Assembly (NCBI GenBank): GCA_017591395.1
Contig: WEDG01001065.1
Coordinates: 186,001 to 250,000 of the forward strand
Length of the DNA stretch: 64,000 bases
Source: Schistocephalus solidus
Lineage: Eukaryota > Platyhelminthes > Cestoda > Diphyllobothriidea > Diphyllobothriidae
Direction: 5' to 3'
Under the pieces are notes generated by a model that was given only the letters and a program-made list of their open reading frames with translations, searched no databases and was not told the origin of the DNA. Position 1 is the stretch's first letter; each line of letters begins with the position of its first letter. This document shows positions 13,901 through 24,819 of the stretch, one piece after another. A program made the translations under genes and the position numbers.

Positions 13901-16900
13901 AATAACTATTAAGTGACAAAAAATTAAAGTACCAGATCGAGTATTCCAGTAAAAAGGGCTATAAAGTTAGAGTATAAGGATTCAGGGAGAATCTGAAGAT
14001 AGAAGAAACATAGGATAACTCAGAGTTAGACTAAACTTTGGGTTTCATTACTTTTGTAAAAATCGCCGACATTTAAGTGGCACATGCGACTTCTTCGAAC
14101 TATACTGTAAGCCGTAAGGGCAGTAATTTCCAGGCTTGTTGCTCAGAAAATGGTGGTCGTAAAATTGATTATGCAATCCAAAGTCAAAGTACACAAACAC
14201 GCCTTCACGATCAGAGTAAGAAGTTGCCGCTCTGAGAAGGGTTGTTCCGATAGTGTAAGAGCCTATTGGCTCCCATAGTTGGGCTCACGAAAGGGGGGGG
14301 GACGTCAGAAAATAAACGTGGTCTTTAAAATATATTGATGAGATGAAGGCGGATATTTTATAAGCTTGAAAAGGGCAACCATCTAACAAGAGGGACCATT
14401 TCCGGGAAGAAGTGAGGAGATGAGAACACAGCGGAAGCGACAGACTATGGGAACAAAATACTACACAAGAGAGCTTCCCTCTTTTTCCGACAGTGCCTTG
14501 GCCTGACAGTATCCCTCCACCCCGAAAACAAAAACAAGAGACAATCATTGCAGTAAAACTTACAAAAGATAAAATAACGCCTCTGCAGTTAAGTTTGACA
14601 TTCCCGAAATTAAACGAGTGTAGGAAATAAAATTAAAATAACTGTTAGTGAGTTTTAAGATCTTCACGAAGAATTTACAAGATCGTGCTTGGTTCTTTGG
14701 TTTAGAACATAGAAGTCAAAATAAATATGTTGAATAGGTAGAGTTGCGTCGTTTAAGTCTATTTTAGAGATTTTTTATGCGCAAGCAGCGAAAGATTAGG
14801 TGCACTTTATTTTCACCTGATTCAGGGGAGATGAGAGGGGGGCTGGGGGTATGTAGACAGTAAACGGGAGAAGATAAATCGTTCTTAGAACTAGATTTAG
14901 GCAGTTATTCCTCCAAAGGAGAACATGGGCGATATGCGTGGCATTCAACTCACTCACACCTTCCACACTAACCCTGCTCTTCTAGCAAGAACGGTTGTAC
15001 ACGAGCGTGAACACTCTGGCCGACCATGCCTCTTTCTACCTCGTCATGTGGGCAACAAGGTTCATTCCTCCAAAGACCACATAAAAATGCAACCTGGAAT
15101 TCGATTATTCGGTGAGTCAACAAGTCGCAATGGTTAGAAAGTTGTGAAAGATAGTCGGGTTAACCCTACTACTGTAATCGGACATATTTTTATGAGGTTG
15201 CTTGGGGAGTGTGAATAGCTTATTCGAGTTTGCCTCCTCTAGCGATTTGGCTCAAGAACCTACCCTCAAGGCAGCGGAGAAAAAGAATTTATTTAATGGC
15301 TTCTGGTGTGCCAAACTTCGGCCCGTCGCACCCTGGTAGCACTGCCGCTGCTGGTCCGCGGCTGTTTATTTTCCAGACCCGAAAGTCTGCTTATTTCGCA
15401 GCTAGTCTCCGCCGAAGGCCTTTCCGTTATCCCCCACCTGTAGACGCACCGGGTAGTCAGCAGGTAGGCTAATAAGGGTCAGCTCAAAACATGGCTCGAA
15501 ACGGTTCATCAAGACCTGGAAGCGGTCCTTGGACCTTCGGTATTCGGCCTCTGTCGGTGGCGAAGAGAATGGAGTGAACTGTCTAGGTCTGCTGCCGCGT
15601 ATAGCCACGCGTGGAGAGGCATAATCCGTAACATCATAGAAGTCGGCTAGACCAGGCATGATCACAGCCGTAACAAGTACGCTTGGATCAGTTGATCAGA
15701 ATGCGTCAAACCACCAGGTATTAGCGCATAGTTGTTAACATGAAACACTGGCCACGTATTCCGCGTGCTATACACGGATGAGGGACCCGAATGGGTGCGG
15801 TTCAACAGCACAGCCCGATTTGTGGGACGCATGTTGCAGTCAATAAGCAAAATCGATACAAAAAAGTAGTAAACACAGGCTCAATATAACGGAAATTACT
15901 ATGGAAAGGCCTATTAACAGCTCCTCAAGTAACAGGGCCTGACTGGTTTAGAAGAATAAAAGCAAGCATAAACCTTAAATGCAAAACTTTATACGCAAGA
16001 TTGTCTGATTTCACTTACTCAATTGCGTAAGGTCCAAGAACGGTACAGTAATGAGAAATAGTAATATTATTTACATCGCAGGACATCCGTGCAGTGACAT
16101 TTCGTCATTTAACTTAGGCATTCTGATTAACCAGATCCATAGTTTGAGTGTTGATCAAGGAGGCTGAAGAAAGCGCACCACTGAAAAAGTTGGACGACTT
16201 GAATTTGCGGCAGCATATGGAAGTATAGTGGTGGGATCAAGCTCGATTTTAAATATACCATTATTTTAAACGACGGAAGGCCAAAGGTGTCGAGCAAAAT
16301 TAACGGCAGAATATGACTAGAACAACAATATTTGAGTTGCAGGCGCCCTTCAGAGAAAATATGGGTGGGGAAAGCAGTACTTGCCGGCACTTATAAAACC
16401 ATACGGTTACCATGACGACCATAAACAGAAGAACGATGTCGAATGGAGAGCGTGACAATGTCAGTGCTTGCTGTCCCCACTCAGCTGCTGTCGCATGAGT
16501 TAGTAATCCTAGGCTGAACAAACGCTAGTTGCACAGTCATGTTCGATGAGGATCACCACTGTTAGGATATAAAATGCGGACGTATGGATGCTCCAACGAA
16601 AAGAGTAAGTCAAGAGGACTGAAGATGAGCGTGGGCACAGTGGCTTACCACAATAAACGGCGCATGCCTCATCATCACTGGGCCACTGCAAATTAATTTG
16701 ATATAAAATTTGGAACTGGACCACCGTATACGTAAACTCCGGGTTAAACGACAGCACAGGGAAAACCGCTGCCACAAACTAACTGGAAGACAAGCAATCA
16801 TCACTTATGACGACTTCTTCACCACCGCGTACATATAATTATATCCTGAAAGCACTATATCAAGCAAAAGAAAACTTAACACTAAAATTGTGTACATTTT

Positions 16901-19677
16901 TAGGTCACACGGTACACAATTTAGGTCTAAGTGCGCTGCACGCGTGACGTCCCTGAACCACACGAATTTAACCTTAGACATCTGGATATCAGATCGGTAA
17001 GAGTTGAAATAAGCCTAGACGAAGAAGGAACCACTGATTCTGACTTTCGAACCCGAAGAGGTTACCTAACCAGTTATTAATCTATAAACCCATGACTTTT
17101 AACGTGCCAGGATACATTAAATACATGCCCGTCGGGCTTTATAAGGAAAAGATCGAACGGGGTTGGTTTCGCTCTCCCTACCTTGCCCCCACAGGGGTTC
17201 AGATGCAGGAGAGACGATTCGGCTGGAGATGGCACCAGCACTCACCAGCACCAGAAACTCACTTCGTATCTGATTCTAACGTGCTGCCAACGTGTTGGTT
17301 CATCAAAAAATGCAAACTATTCTCCATTTGTTAATTGTCCGACAGCAAAAAAACTAACCTGATTTTAGGTGTGAAAAAAACAAATTACCACTTTGGGGTC
17401 CAACAAACATACCCATACAAGTGAGATTAAAGGCCAATGATTAAAAAAACCTGCAGCGAAAGAGAAGACACTGGAGCAGAGTTCCCAAGACTCACCTGAA
17501 CACTGTTGGGCATGGCACCGACAATCTCCTGGATCTGACCTTTAAAGCCAAGGCTGAGCATCTCGTCGGCCTCATCCAGAACAAAGATGCGGATTTTATC
17601 AGACTGCAAAACTCCGCGATTAAGAAGATCTAGCACCCGACCCGGAGTTCCAACCAATACGTGCTGGCCAGCTCGCAGCTTCTCGATGTCTGCGTTGACT
17701 TGAGTGCCACCGATACAGACATGACATGAAACGTCCATATAGTCTCCAAGAGCAAGAACCACCTGTGCAAAGGAGATTTGCAAGAAAAGATTGGAGTTTT
17801 CTTTAAAACACTAACCAACGCTAACACATCACCATTAAATAGACGATTACAACTATCAAACCCCACATAAACGAGGATGCCATAAAAATCACAATGAGGA
17901 GCCATGACGGCCTGACCCTTAGCCCCGAGAAGGATTGAGTATTTCCATCAGTCGACAACCTTCTGAGACAAGACAGTTAGCGCATCGTGATAGTTCCAAG
18001 GTGAAGTGCATTTTATAGGGAGAAGCTAAACTCCGGACTCTGGCAGGAGTTAATGGTGGGGTTATAAACTGGTGTTCGGATGTTTATCTTCCTCAATAAC
18101 TAATGCTCGAACTTGGAGTAAATCCTGCAGGACAAACCTGTTCAAGCACGGTTTGAAAGTTAATTTGACTATTTTAGATTAATTTTATCCGTTTCAACAG
18201 AAAAAAACGCGCTATCTTCACAAGATGCTGACATACAGGCAGTAAAATCCAAGCGTTGAATGTGTTACCATACTGAGAACACAGGTACCAGCTAGGAGCA
18301 TACATGAGCCTTTTGACGAATTTATGAAGCTGTATAATGCATGGCTCACCAGTGGGTTTTCCAGCGTTCTTCATGTTTCTGGTAGATCGTAAAGTTTTCG
18401 AAATTTGTACCCAAGGATTAACTCTCAGTTCGTGCATTAGCTTCTGATGAAATTAAAAAACTCCAAGTTTAAAACTAAAATCTAAATTAGAAGGCCCATG
18501 GGGAATGCAAGGAACCTACTGATGAGCCAAATCCCTCGTAGTTGCGTCAAGTAGCGACAGAAAATTGGACTTCTAGCTGTTACCCTTGCTGCCAGCTTTG
18601 CAAATAATGAAACATTTGCATACTACTGACTGCATAGTGTCAGCCTATGAATAGTAAACGGTTATTCTGTTAAAGTTGCTGGATTTCATTTAAAATATTT
18701 ATATCAACTTTTGATCCGAGCCCAAGAAGGTTCTTCCTGAAGAAGATCGGGCATGGGAACATGGGTCTCTATATTACAGGTGGCTTTGCGCGAAATTCCA
18801 GGTTATGGCTACTGTTAGAGTTAGCACACCGGAATCAGTACCACTCTGGGACCCTTTTGATGAAGGTCAGCGGAAACTGACGGAACGTTACAAAAAACGA
18901 ACTACGGAACAACGTCACCATCACAAAGGGTTTCAGAACAGAATTTACAAAAATTGACACACGACGTATTTGATCTGTTCTAAAATTCATCAAAAAGCCA
19001 AGTTGTTGAGACTTAGAAAACGGAACACAAACAAGCGACACGATGGAAGGTCCTATAGTTTGACTTGATGCATTGAATAAATCCAAACCTTCTCAGTCCC
19101 TGCCACTTCTGCCGGCACATCTCCAATGGTGCTGTTTGACTGCTTTGCAGCCTAGAGCAGTCAGTGAGATCACTATGGGCGCAGTTGACGTAGAAAGGAA
19201 ACCTAGCAGTGGTTATCAACAGAAGAGGGTGCCCATGGACTCCATCCCGGAGGGCTATCTAAGCCGTGACAGCCGCAGATAAAAACATGTAAGGCGATAA
19301 AATTCGCTATAGTTACAAAACCCTAGTTATAAAAGAAAACAATAAATCGAAGGATATAAAGGAATAGGGCACCTTTTGAATCTGTTTAGCCAGCTCGCGA
19401 GTTGGTGCAAGGACCAAGGCCTGACAACACGGCAAGGTTGTATCTATTTTCTGTAGGAGTCCAATGCTAAAGGTGGCGGTCTTTCCTGTACCTGATTGGG
19501 CCTGGGCAATAACGTCACGACCTTCAATGGTGGGTACAATAGCCCGCTGTTGGATTGCAGAGGGCTTTCAAAGCCATATGCGAAAATTCCCCGGAGGAGG
19601 TTTTCCTGAAGACACATATCCTCGAAGGATTTGCACACAGTGGTGTAATTACTCTCAACTTCTGATGTATCTTCCAT
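1776..19677 (-). CDS. EIF4A: eIF4A-type DEAD-box RNA helicase gene (four exons visible, 3' end missing)
   Basis: eIF4A is the ATP-dependent RNA helicase of the eIF4F cap complex, which unwinds mRNA leaders in the cytoplasm. Exons in transcript order are 19373-19677, 17496-17762, 8332-8612 and 1776-1945, all with GT-AG borders. Together they cover the N-terminal ESN..SFEDM region, Q-motif, motif I ([10 protein letters not shown]), [61 protein letters not shown] and INYDLP. The close match to eIF4A1/2 rather than eIF4A3 rests on phrases such as [10 protein letters not shown]. Introns are about 1.6, 8.9 and 6.4 kb. The end (motif VI, HRIGRGGR, and the C-terminus) is outside the window. Two exons each lack one base in a homopolymer, more likely an assembly error than a pseudogene because splice sites and motifs are intact. 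Confidence 0.93.
1946..3187. other. Intron sequence without recognised features
   Basis: Part of the 6.4 kb eIF4A intron. Short open frames around 2295-2673 overlap each other on the plus strand and show no family resemblance. Confidence 0.45.
3188..3550 (+). repeat. tRNA-headed SINE-like repeat (one fragment, one full head and body)
   Basis: 3196-3240 holds only the body piece (AGAAATGACCATTCCAGTC). 3391-3550 has the head: GAGCCCG, an A-box-like region followed by GTTAGAGCG, and a B-box GGTTCGAGCC. The body then reads GGGTATGACTGG, CTGATGA, GGGCTAATGAGCC and AGAAATGACC, ending TTGTCTTCGTCGG. The tRNA-like head implies RNA polymerase III transcription. Other copies lie at 44.6, 49.2-49.7, 53.8, 56.2-56.9 and 59.3 kb. 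Confidence 0.8.
3551..5399. other. AT-rich intron sequence
   Basis: Nothing recognised. A 166-codon open frame at 4219-4719 (minus) has low-complexity composition typical of AT-rich non-coding DNA, no splice-site support and no family resemblance. Confidence 0.45.
5400..5760 (-). mobile_element. Zinc-finger-tailed non-LTR retroelement, 3' UTR fragment
   Basis: On the minus strand this matches the 3' UTR of the plus-strand copy at about 55600-55935, with shared blocks such as ACCGGGCTCAGGTGGGGGAG and AATGGCTC. Only the 3' end is present, as expected for 5'-truncated target-primed insertions. It lies in an eIF4A intron in the same orientation as the gene. Confidence 0.75.
5761..7119. other. 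Intron sequence without recognised features
   Basis: No coding frame with family resemblance and no repeat recognised between the two retroelement fragments. Confidence 0.4.
7120..8035 (-). mobile_element. Zinc-finger-tailed non-LTR retroelement, 3' fragment
   Basis: It matches, on the minus strand, the region from the last zinc-finger codons (about 7970-8035) through the stop and the 3' UTR of the 55 kb copy. Shared landmarks are GGAGACGCATGTG, GTTTACCGCAGG, CCACGGTTTCTAGG and the CAGTCCGCCAGTC block. It is 5'-truncated and substituted throughout. Confidence 0.75.
8332..8612 (-). CDS. EIF4A: eIF4A exon with motifs III and IV
   Basis: Acceptor ctgttcttcag, donor gtgagt. It encodes [12 protein letters not shown] (SAT at 8592-8600), [30 protein letters not shown] and [14 protein letters not shown], ending VSSL. 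The length is 281 nt, one short of a whole number of codons. The missing base falls in the AAA run at 8490-8492 (plus strand), where CAG TTT TAC would be expected. Confidence 0.93.
9060..10560 (-). mobile_element. Zinc-finger-tailed non-LTR retroelement, longer decayed 3' part
   Basis: The minus strand carries C2H2 finger remnants ([28 protein letters not shown] with [13 protein letters not shown] linkers) at about 10154-10516, then the 3' UTR down to about 9060. Several finger cysteines are lost (YPHC instead of CPHC), so the copy is decayed. It lies in the 8.9 kb eIF4A intron, again in the gene's orientation. Confidence 0.8.
10561..12670. other. Intron sequence upstream of the nested GPCR
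   Basis: No recognisable gene or repeat. It could hold the promoter and 5' exon of the plus-strand GPCR, because the GPCR coding exon follows a plausible acceptor (aacactgcag at 12665-12674). Confidence 0.35.
12677..13804 (+). CDS. Rhodopsin-like seven-transmembrane receptor (orphan GPCR)
   Basis: A 375-codon frame. The first ATG is at 12737 (355 residues), while the in-frame GTG at 12677 follows a possible splice acceptor, so an upstream exon may supply the start. In 375-numbering, hydrophobic segments lie near 45-73 (Asn60 in GTLTN), 81-105 (Asp91), 132-160, 168-191, 213-250 (Pro235), 266-290 (FFPF) and 304-327. The DRY position reads YFRR (153-156). The NPxxY position reads YPALY (315-319), keeping Pro and Tyr but not Asn. 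Such divergence suits flatworm-expanded orphan rhodopsin-like receptors (the PROF1 group is one candidate, an inference). A polyadenylation signal follows at once. The coding part has no intron and is nested in an eIF4A intron on the other strand. Confidence 0.82.
   Translation: MVETNQYDRELENRVRRSCEMDAKMIQGQIKQLLSSPELSAVRGFNTIGLIFGAVGTLTNLLTITTIIPLLLVRKNRAPNLKYSLIQALFDCLACCSWCLCEYKRVQLTKSDKSGKENNKTTQIICALYLSKSPFWGFCAYRSGINVLAAAHYFRRLVFARVRMPLDTSIGILLANVVFIFHAILAAVVHGVEVEVDELSGKCSVCRDLFVKYEKLVGCIKVAVVAHISLMYTFPVMSTMFFYTLMTAALRESRNPVHEKAYRDLKKIYYMDCTIFLVVFFPFICCFFLHHFSNEFDFGPTDPLYQVVFNIAFSYPALYPLVAAYLRRSLTEPLMSGLDFYTSKEEQQKMAVKRSTEEKVAENLDEQSMFSTKVQ
13809..13814 (+). promoter_or_regulatory. Polyadenylation signal of the GPCR
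   Basis: AATAAA begins four bases after the TGA stop codon, so the 3' UTR would be very short. Confidence 0.6.
13815..15400. other. Intron sequence without recognised features
   Basis: Mostly AT-rich, with no family match on either strand. Confidence 0.4.
15402..15850 (-). pseudogene. Unidentified coding remnant (two minus-strand frames)
   Basis: Two adjacent open frames (15662-15850 and 15402-15665) have balanced composition and a higher GC content than their surroundings. One contains [15 protein letters not shown] and [10 protein letters not shown]; the other contains [12 protein letters not shown] and [18 protein letters not shown]. They abut with a frame change, which suggests one decayed coding segment, possibly of a mobile element. 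I do not recognise the family. Confidence 0.3.
15851..17495. other. Intron sequence without recognised features
   Basis: Remainder of the 8.9 kb eIF4A intron. Nothing supported. Confidence 0.4.
17496..17762 (-). CDS. EIF4A: eIF4A exon with motifs Ib and II (DEAD)
   Basis: 267 nt, exactly 89 codons, bordered by acceptor ctttgcacag and donor gtgagt. It encodes [36 protein letters not shown] and [14 protein letters not shown]. The DEAD box is at 17565-17576. No frameshift. Confidence 0.95.
17895..18010 (-). mobile_element. Short decayed piece of the zinc-finger retroelement 3' UTR
   Basis: It resembles the GAGCCAT..GCAGCCTGACTCT / CAACCTTC / CATCGTGATA blocks seen at 9700-9850 on the same strand, but is strongly diverged. 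The rest of the 17763-19372 intron shows nothing recognisable. Confidence 0.4.
19373..19677 (-). CDS. EIF4A: eIF4A exon with N-terminus, Q-motif and motif I
   Basis: It starts at an ATG (19675-19677) that follows a splice acceptor (gcgcag, then A) by one base, and ends QIQK before a GTGCCC donor. It encodes [10 protein letters not shown], then [23 protein letters not shown], the Walker A-like motif [11 protein letters not shown] and APTRELA. The reading frame breaks at 19566-19568, where TTT on the plus strand should be four T to keep GFEKPSAIQ in frame. The acceptor next to the ATG means either an upstream exon supplies a few residues and leader, or the 5' end is made by spliced-leader trans-splicing. 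Confidence 0.9.
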
Positions 19678-19689
19678 TCTGCGCAAACA

Positions 19690-20522
19690 AAATCAAAGTT
19701 AACAAGCGAGCAGGACGAGAGGATTAAAAAACAGGGATATATATTTGCTGGAGAACGGTCGTGATAGTGTGAGCTACCTCTGTAGAAACTTTCCAAAGGT
19801 GAGGCATACTGTAACTAGGCGCACAAGCGAAGAGTTTAAGCAGTAAATCTCAAAACGGAAATCAGGCATGACAGTCCTAGGTTTTGCTTAGACATCAAGT
19901 CTGACGCATTTTCCAGTAGATAATACTTTCAATTATTGAGTGTCCCAGACTGCAGAATTAAAATTTATAAGAAGGGCCTGGCGAACGGAATACAATAAAG
20001 GCGGAGAGAGACTCATCAATTTAAGGCAGTCGAAGTATTAACGACAACGGTAATAATTTTCCCAGTGCTAATACGAACAAAGTTCATAACGGCGAATATT
20101 TTTCCAGGTATAGCATATGAAGTGGGATATAAATTTCGAATAAAAAACGCTCAGAGCAAGCCTTACTAGGTAACAAATTAAGAAAACCATGTTCTTGGGC
20201 TAGCTTGATCTTTCAGTAGTAATTTGCTGAAGGAGCGGAAATGGTACCAGTTGATCAGTCCTGATCGACGTAACCGATAAACTTCTATACTTTGGTATAC
20301 CAGTTCGGACAATTATTGGAAAAGATGAAATCTCCTGTATTACAGAACAAAAAGATGACGTTTGGGCCAACCAGAAATCTTTGCTTTCCTTACCATTAGA
20401 TTAAGTGAGGCAGTTCTAAATTTTTGTATCGGCCCTTCAAACATGTGTCTCTTAAATGAAATTTAATATTGAAAGGATTTCAGATATAGTTCTTTGGGTA
20501 GATGGGAGATGAACCCGAGGCG
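19690..20522. other. Region 5' of eIF4A up to the inverted duplication
   Basis: No coding exon recognised. It may include the eIF4A promoter, leader exon or first intron. Confidence 0.35.
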
Positions 20523-21050
20523 TATCCCAACGAGGTTGCGAGAAGGACCTTTAAAACATGCTAAGCCGACCTCGCATTGAATAACAATCAGGAAGCAGAC
20601 TTGCACGTAGGTACACAATCAACTTTCAAACGTGTCAAGTCGTTGAAACAGCAAGGAAGTATGCGTCCTCGGGATATCTCAAACACACTGCTATTTAAAA
20701 GCGGGTTCGTGTGGACGAAGAAAGGCAGTTTTTAAATGGTCAAATTCATTCTTATCTTGCCCGTTTGGCAGACATTTTGGTATAAACCTCTGTTGAAGAC
20801 TGTGACGGGACGGCTAAAGCAGAAGCGATCAGTTTAATTTTGCAGGAATCAATTGCTATGCCTACTTCTACAGCATTCACACAAGTCTGAGACATTACTG
20901 CAAAGGAGATAGTTAAGACGGCAAAATTTCCAGTATAAACAAAAATACGACAACGCATTGGTGATCCTTCAGCGAACGATAAAGGAACAGTCGGTCAGTT
21001 AAATGAACAGAGTAGGAGAAATAACACCAGCCTCAGATAACAGAGGTGAC

Positions 21051-21113
21051 ATGAGAGAGAGAGAGAGAGAGAGGAATACGCTTTATTTTGAAGTATCATT
21101 CAAAATTTTCAGC
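21051..21113. repeat. Left-arm-only insertion with (GA)n tract
   Basis: After GAGGTGACAT the left arm has a GAGAGA tract plus about 40 bp (GAATACGCTTTATTTTGAAG and following). The right arm passes directly from GGTGACATCACA to CAATTAAACG. This is a small insertion after duplication, or a deletion on the other side. Confidence 0.75.
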
Positions 21114-24100
21114 AATTAAACGTTCTACGCAATCATTTAGATCTTTGCTTTTATTTGGCTGTAACAGGCAGAAACAGAGGCAATTTCAGTAACACGCTAT
21201 CATGCAGCACGATAGAATATGTGGGATTCCGACGGATAGGGTCGAGAGTGGAGGTCAGATACACAGGGACACAGGAGTCGGATATAAGAAGCGGTAACAG
21301 CTTCAAGATGACGAGGCAAAAATATACTGCTTAAACGGTTCCTTACCTGGTAGAACGCAACAGTGGATCGCCTTTACCTAGGCGTAGCAGTACAGCTAGA
21401 AGTTATTAAAGATGGCAAATGAAACTTTTTACAATGCACAGGAGGATTATGTTATCCGAATTCCCTCGTATTGAGCATTGCGGGTATTGCAAAGTTAATA
21501 ACATAGACTTACAATTTCCTTCATCACATCTATGCACTTTTACTAAGGTGAAATCGTGGTTTTGTAAAACAAAGAAGAAATTAAGGGAAAGGACACAAAG
21601 GGCTAAAGTTTCTACTCCGGGCCTTAACATTATAGTGTTCATCTGAAAGCAGTTTTTGACGAATTCAAATTGTTACGTGAGTACAAGCTTATAAAATCTC
21701 CAAAATTTCGGTTAATACTCAAATCTGCACTGAACAAATATTACATACGCTCTCGATATACCACGATATATCAGGTCATCCTCGGATGGCGAGGGAAGGT
21801 AGATGCACACTGAGATAACAAAGAAAAATACGGAAATTAGCTTACCACCCACTCCTACACCATACACCGTCTCATAATTCAGCTAAAGAATGGGTGAGAG
21901 ATGGTTCTTTAAGTGAAAAATTGTTCTACTGCCTCTAAAGCATCGTCCGCTGTTTTCAGTTAATTACAGCCCATAAGAAACGTGTCGTACTTCAGAAGAA
22001 GTCAGTGCAATCCGGAGCCCCCTATAGGGAGAAAGTGATACTGTACAGTTCTATATAAGTCAAAGCATAAGCGTAGAGCAGTGTCAAGGCTCAAGTCAAA
22101 ATCCTTAGACGTCAAATCGACATAAAGTTTGGTGGCTCTAATTGCCTGAAGTCCGCAGTTCGTAAGATATATCAATTGGAGCAAGAGAGAGACGTGTAGA
22201 TGGAGGGCGAGGTATATATATTTTATGATGCCGCTTACACAAGCCACGCGTGTAAACTCATGGTAACGGTTGAATAATGTGTGGGCAATAGATTAGACTG
22301 TTTATGGAGCCCCTATTTTCCCAGTTTGAAAAGTGACCAGTTTAAAAGTATCGATGTTTATTACATTTCGTCTATCGAAAGAAACTCATTTCGGAGAGGG
22401 TTTGGTTTATTTATCAGCGACAGCTAGGTTCATCAAACAAAAATGGATGGTAGTATCAGCTTAAATGGTGTGCAGAGTATAGGGCAGTCACATCGTTACC
22501 ATACGTATGATCAGGACATAGGTCGAATGCGGAGGACATAGGCACCCCAGCTAACAGCCTCCACAAGAAACATAACCTAGCGCAGAACAGGCGATTGAAA
22601 ATGAACTTTTTACAATTTTTTAACCATATTAGCACGCTATTAAATGAGGTTCAGTTGTGAGACGATAAAGAAGGTGTAGTAGACATTTCAGAGTGACGGT
22701 CAACACGTACAGGACAGATATCTGTCCTGTAATCAATCCATGGACAGGCGAATAACCTGATTAAACGTGCCAAGAACATATCAATCGAAACGTCATGAAA
22801 GGTATTTATGCTTCAACTCAGCGCTTTAGTGAACTACTCAGCAGAAGTATACTCCTGAGTACAGACTGCAAGAAAAGCGCATATACGCGGATTCAGAAAA
22901 TCAGTTTGAAAAAATTACTACGTGTGAAAGCGTACGCCAACATTTATGCTTAAAGATAAATAGACCAAAGTGCAGAAGAAGCAGTTACGTGAGTTCCTTA
23001 ATTCACGATAACATTATAAAAAAACATAAAAACAGGACCCACTGGCTTTCAAATTTTCCGTATTTGTTTTGGCCCGGTAAAACAATCGTTGTCTAAATGT
23101 TTCAGTAAAGAACTATTTTGGCTCACCATCGAGATTTATTAGTGTATTGCATACGGAAACCCATAAACTTAAGCAACTAAGAGCTCAGCTTATAATTAGT
23201 CAACGAACGTGGGTGTATACTCTCGATTATATATCGTGATTCTGTATGCGTTATGGGATTCTTGAAACTATCAAATTCTATAAATGCAGTGTTAGCTCTT
23301 CTTTTCCTAGGCAAAATGAACCAATTCTCCCTATGGATTGTTTTTAAAATTTTATCAAGAAAAACATGAAAGGTATATTTATTTTACAGAACAGGAAAGT
23401 TCCCTACTAGCACATGGCCCCGTCAGTGGAGGGGGCTCAGAGGGAGGCCAGAAGGGAGCAGCCCCGCTAGACTTTTAGGCCATATTTAACGCATGGTCAG
23501 GCTTCTTTTGAAAGACTGGATAAGGTGTAAGTGTTTGAATTTAAACTCAAATAGTCAATATTTACAAGATTATATACTGTTTAAGCTTAATTATTGGGTA
23601 CTGTTATAATATGATTTTGGGTGCTTTGTTTAAGTCAGTTATTTGGACGCCATTTGCCTTCTAAGCACGTGCCAGCCTGCCCTGTGACTTATACGACTGA
23701 CTTATGGTTCTCAAAGCTGCTGATACTGCGGTAGGTAACCCTGAGGGCTAGATATGTTTTATAAGATAATTTGCTACATTGTGCCATGTTAAGTTACGTA
23801 TGCTCGAGTTAAATGTAAAGCATTAACGGTAATTTTGGTACCTCACTGAATGTTTAATATGCTCTCATATGCTTTATATATCGTGTTCTGTTGTTCATGC
23901 AAAGTAACCATGAAGCGTAAATTCTACGGAATCAAACGGAGCACCGTGTATAAGCGGATATTGCGTGCAAAGCAGGCGTATTGTGCCGCTACCGAATTAG
24001 CAGATGGTCCTTCGCCATCTTCGCCATCGGCATTATATCCCTCACTGGAGCCTCAAATGCCTGATATCTTTCCCAAACTTTAAAATGGTAGGTTTTCAGG

Positions 24101-24789
24101 CAATTTTATTATAAGTTGGAATGCAGAATCAATAGGGCTCACGGAATAAAACAAGTGAATTACAAGGCAGATGTTTTCTATCTGATTTGCAGGACCTCTG
24201 CAGGAAGATGAAAATGCAGCCAGCAACCGTTTAAGCTTTGTTGTAGATGCTTCGTTTTTACCACCCAGAGGTTCCGAAGGACCGAAGAACGTTATTGCGT
24301 ACTCCACGTACTTGCATTACCAAGGTCCTGAAGAACGGGAGCTATGTCCACATGGGCCTTGTACGCGGTTTACTGGATGAGCTGAACTGACGGTGAGCAA
24401 CGGAAATTCCTTATATGGGCATCCAGTTGCACATCGATGGGATGAAGTTGTTCAAAGGATAAGTACAATGCCTCTGACCAATTCTTGCTCAGTAAACTAC
24501 GCGGTAGTTGGATGGCCGTTTGTAGTAGATGTGTTCTCTGGGTTCGGCAGGCCGGAGCCACAGGATGATTTTCTGAGGGATTGCATCGATGAATTGAAAG
24601 AAATTTGGGAGTTGGCCTTCGGGTTCCACAAACTGGGAAAAAAATGAATATTAAATTCTCCAATGTTATATGCGACTCACTAGCTCGATCATATGTCCGA
24701 CAGGTGAAAGCCCAAAATGGGTACTATGGATGCGACAGGTACGTCGTTTGGTAGAGGTAACGGAAAAAAACTCTTGGTTCTGTCATGTT

Positions 24790-24819
24790 GGAATTTAGAA
24801 TTTAGAATTTAGAATTTAT
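24790..24819. repeat. (GAATTTA)n tail of the CR1-like element
   Basis: Tandem 7-bp units GAATTTA directly at the 3' junction. The target sequence itself contains GGAATTTA, so the tail and the target share the repeat unit. Confidence 0.8.

Noticed and set aside
20752..20958. Mirrored small frames in both arms (20752-20958/41277-41483; 22002-22247/40043-40288) as conserved genes
   Set aside because: Their conservation is explained by duplication of the DNA itself; there is no protein-level evidence such as synonymous bias or family match.
21056..21073. CRISPR or satellite array from the (GA)n tract
   Set aside because: A simple dinucleotide run with no spacer structure.
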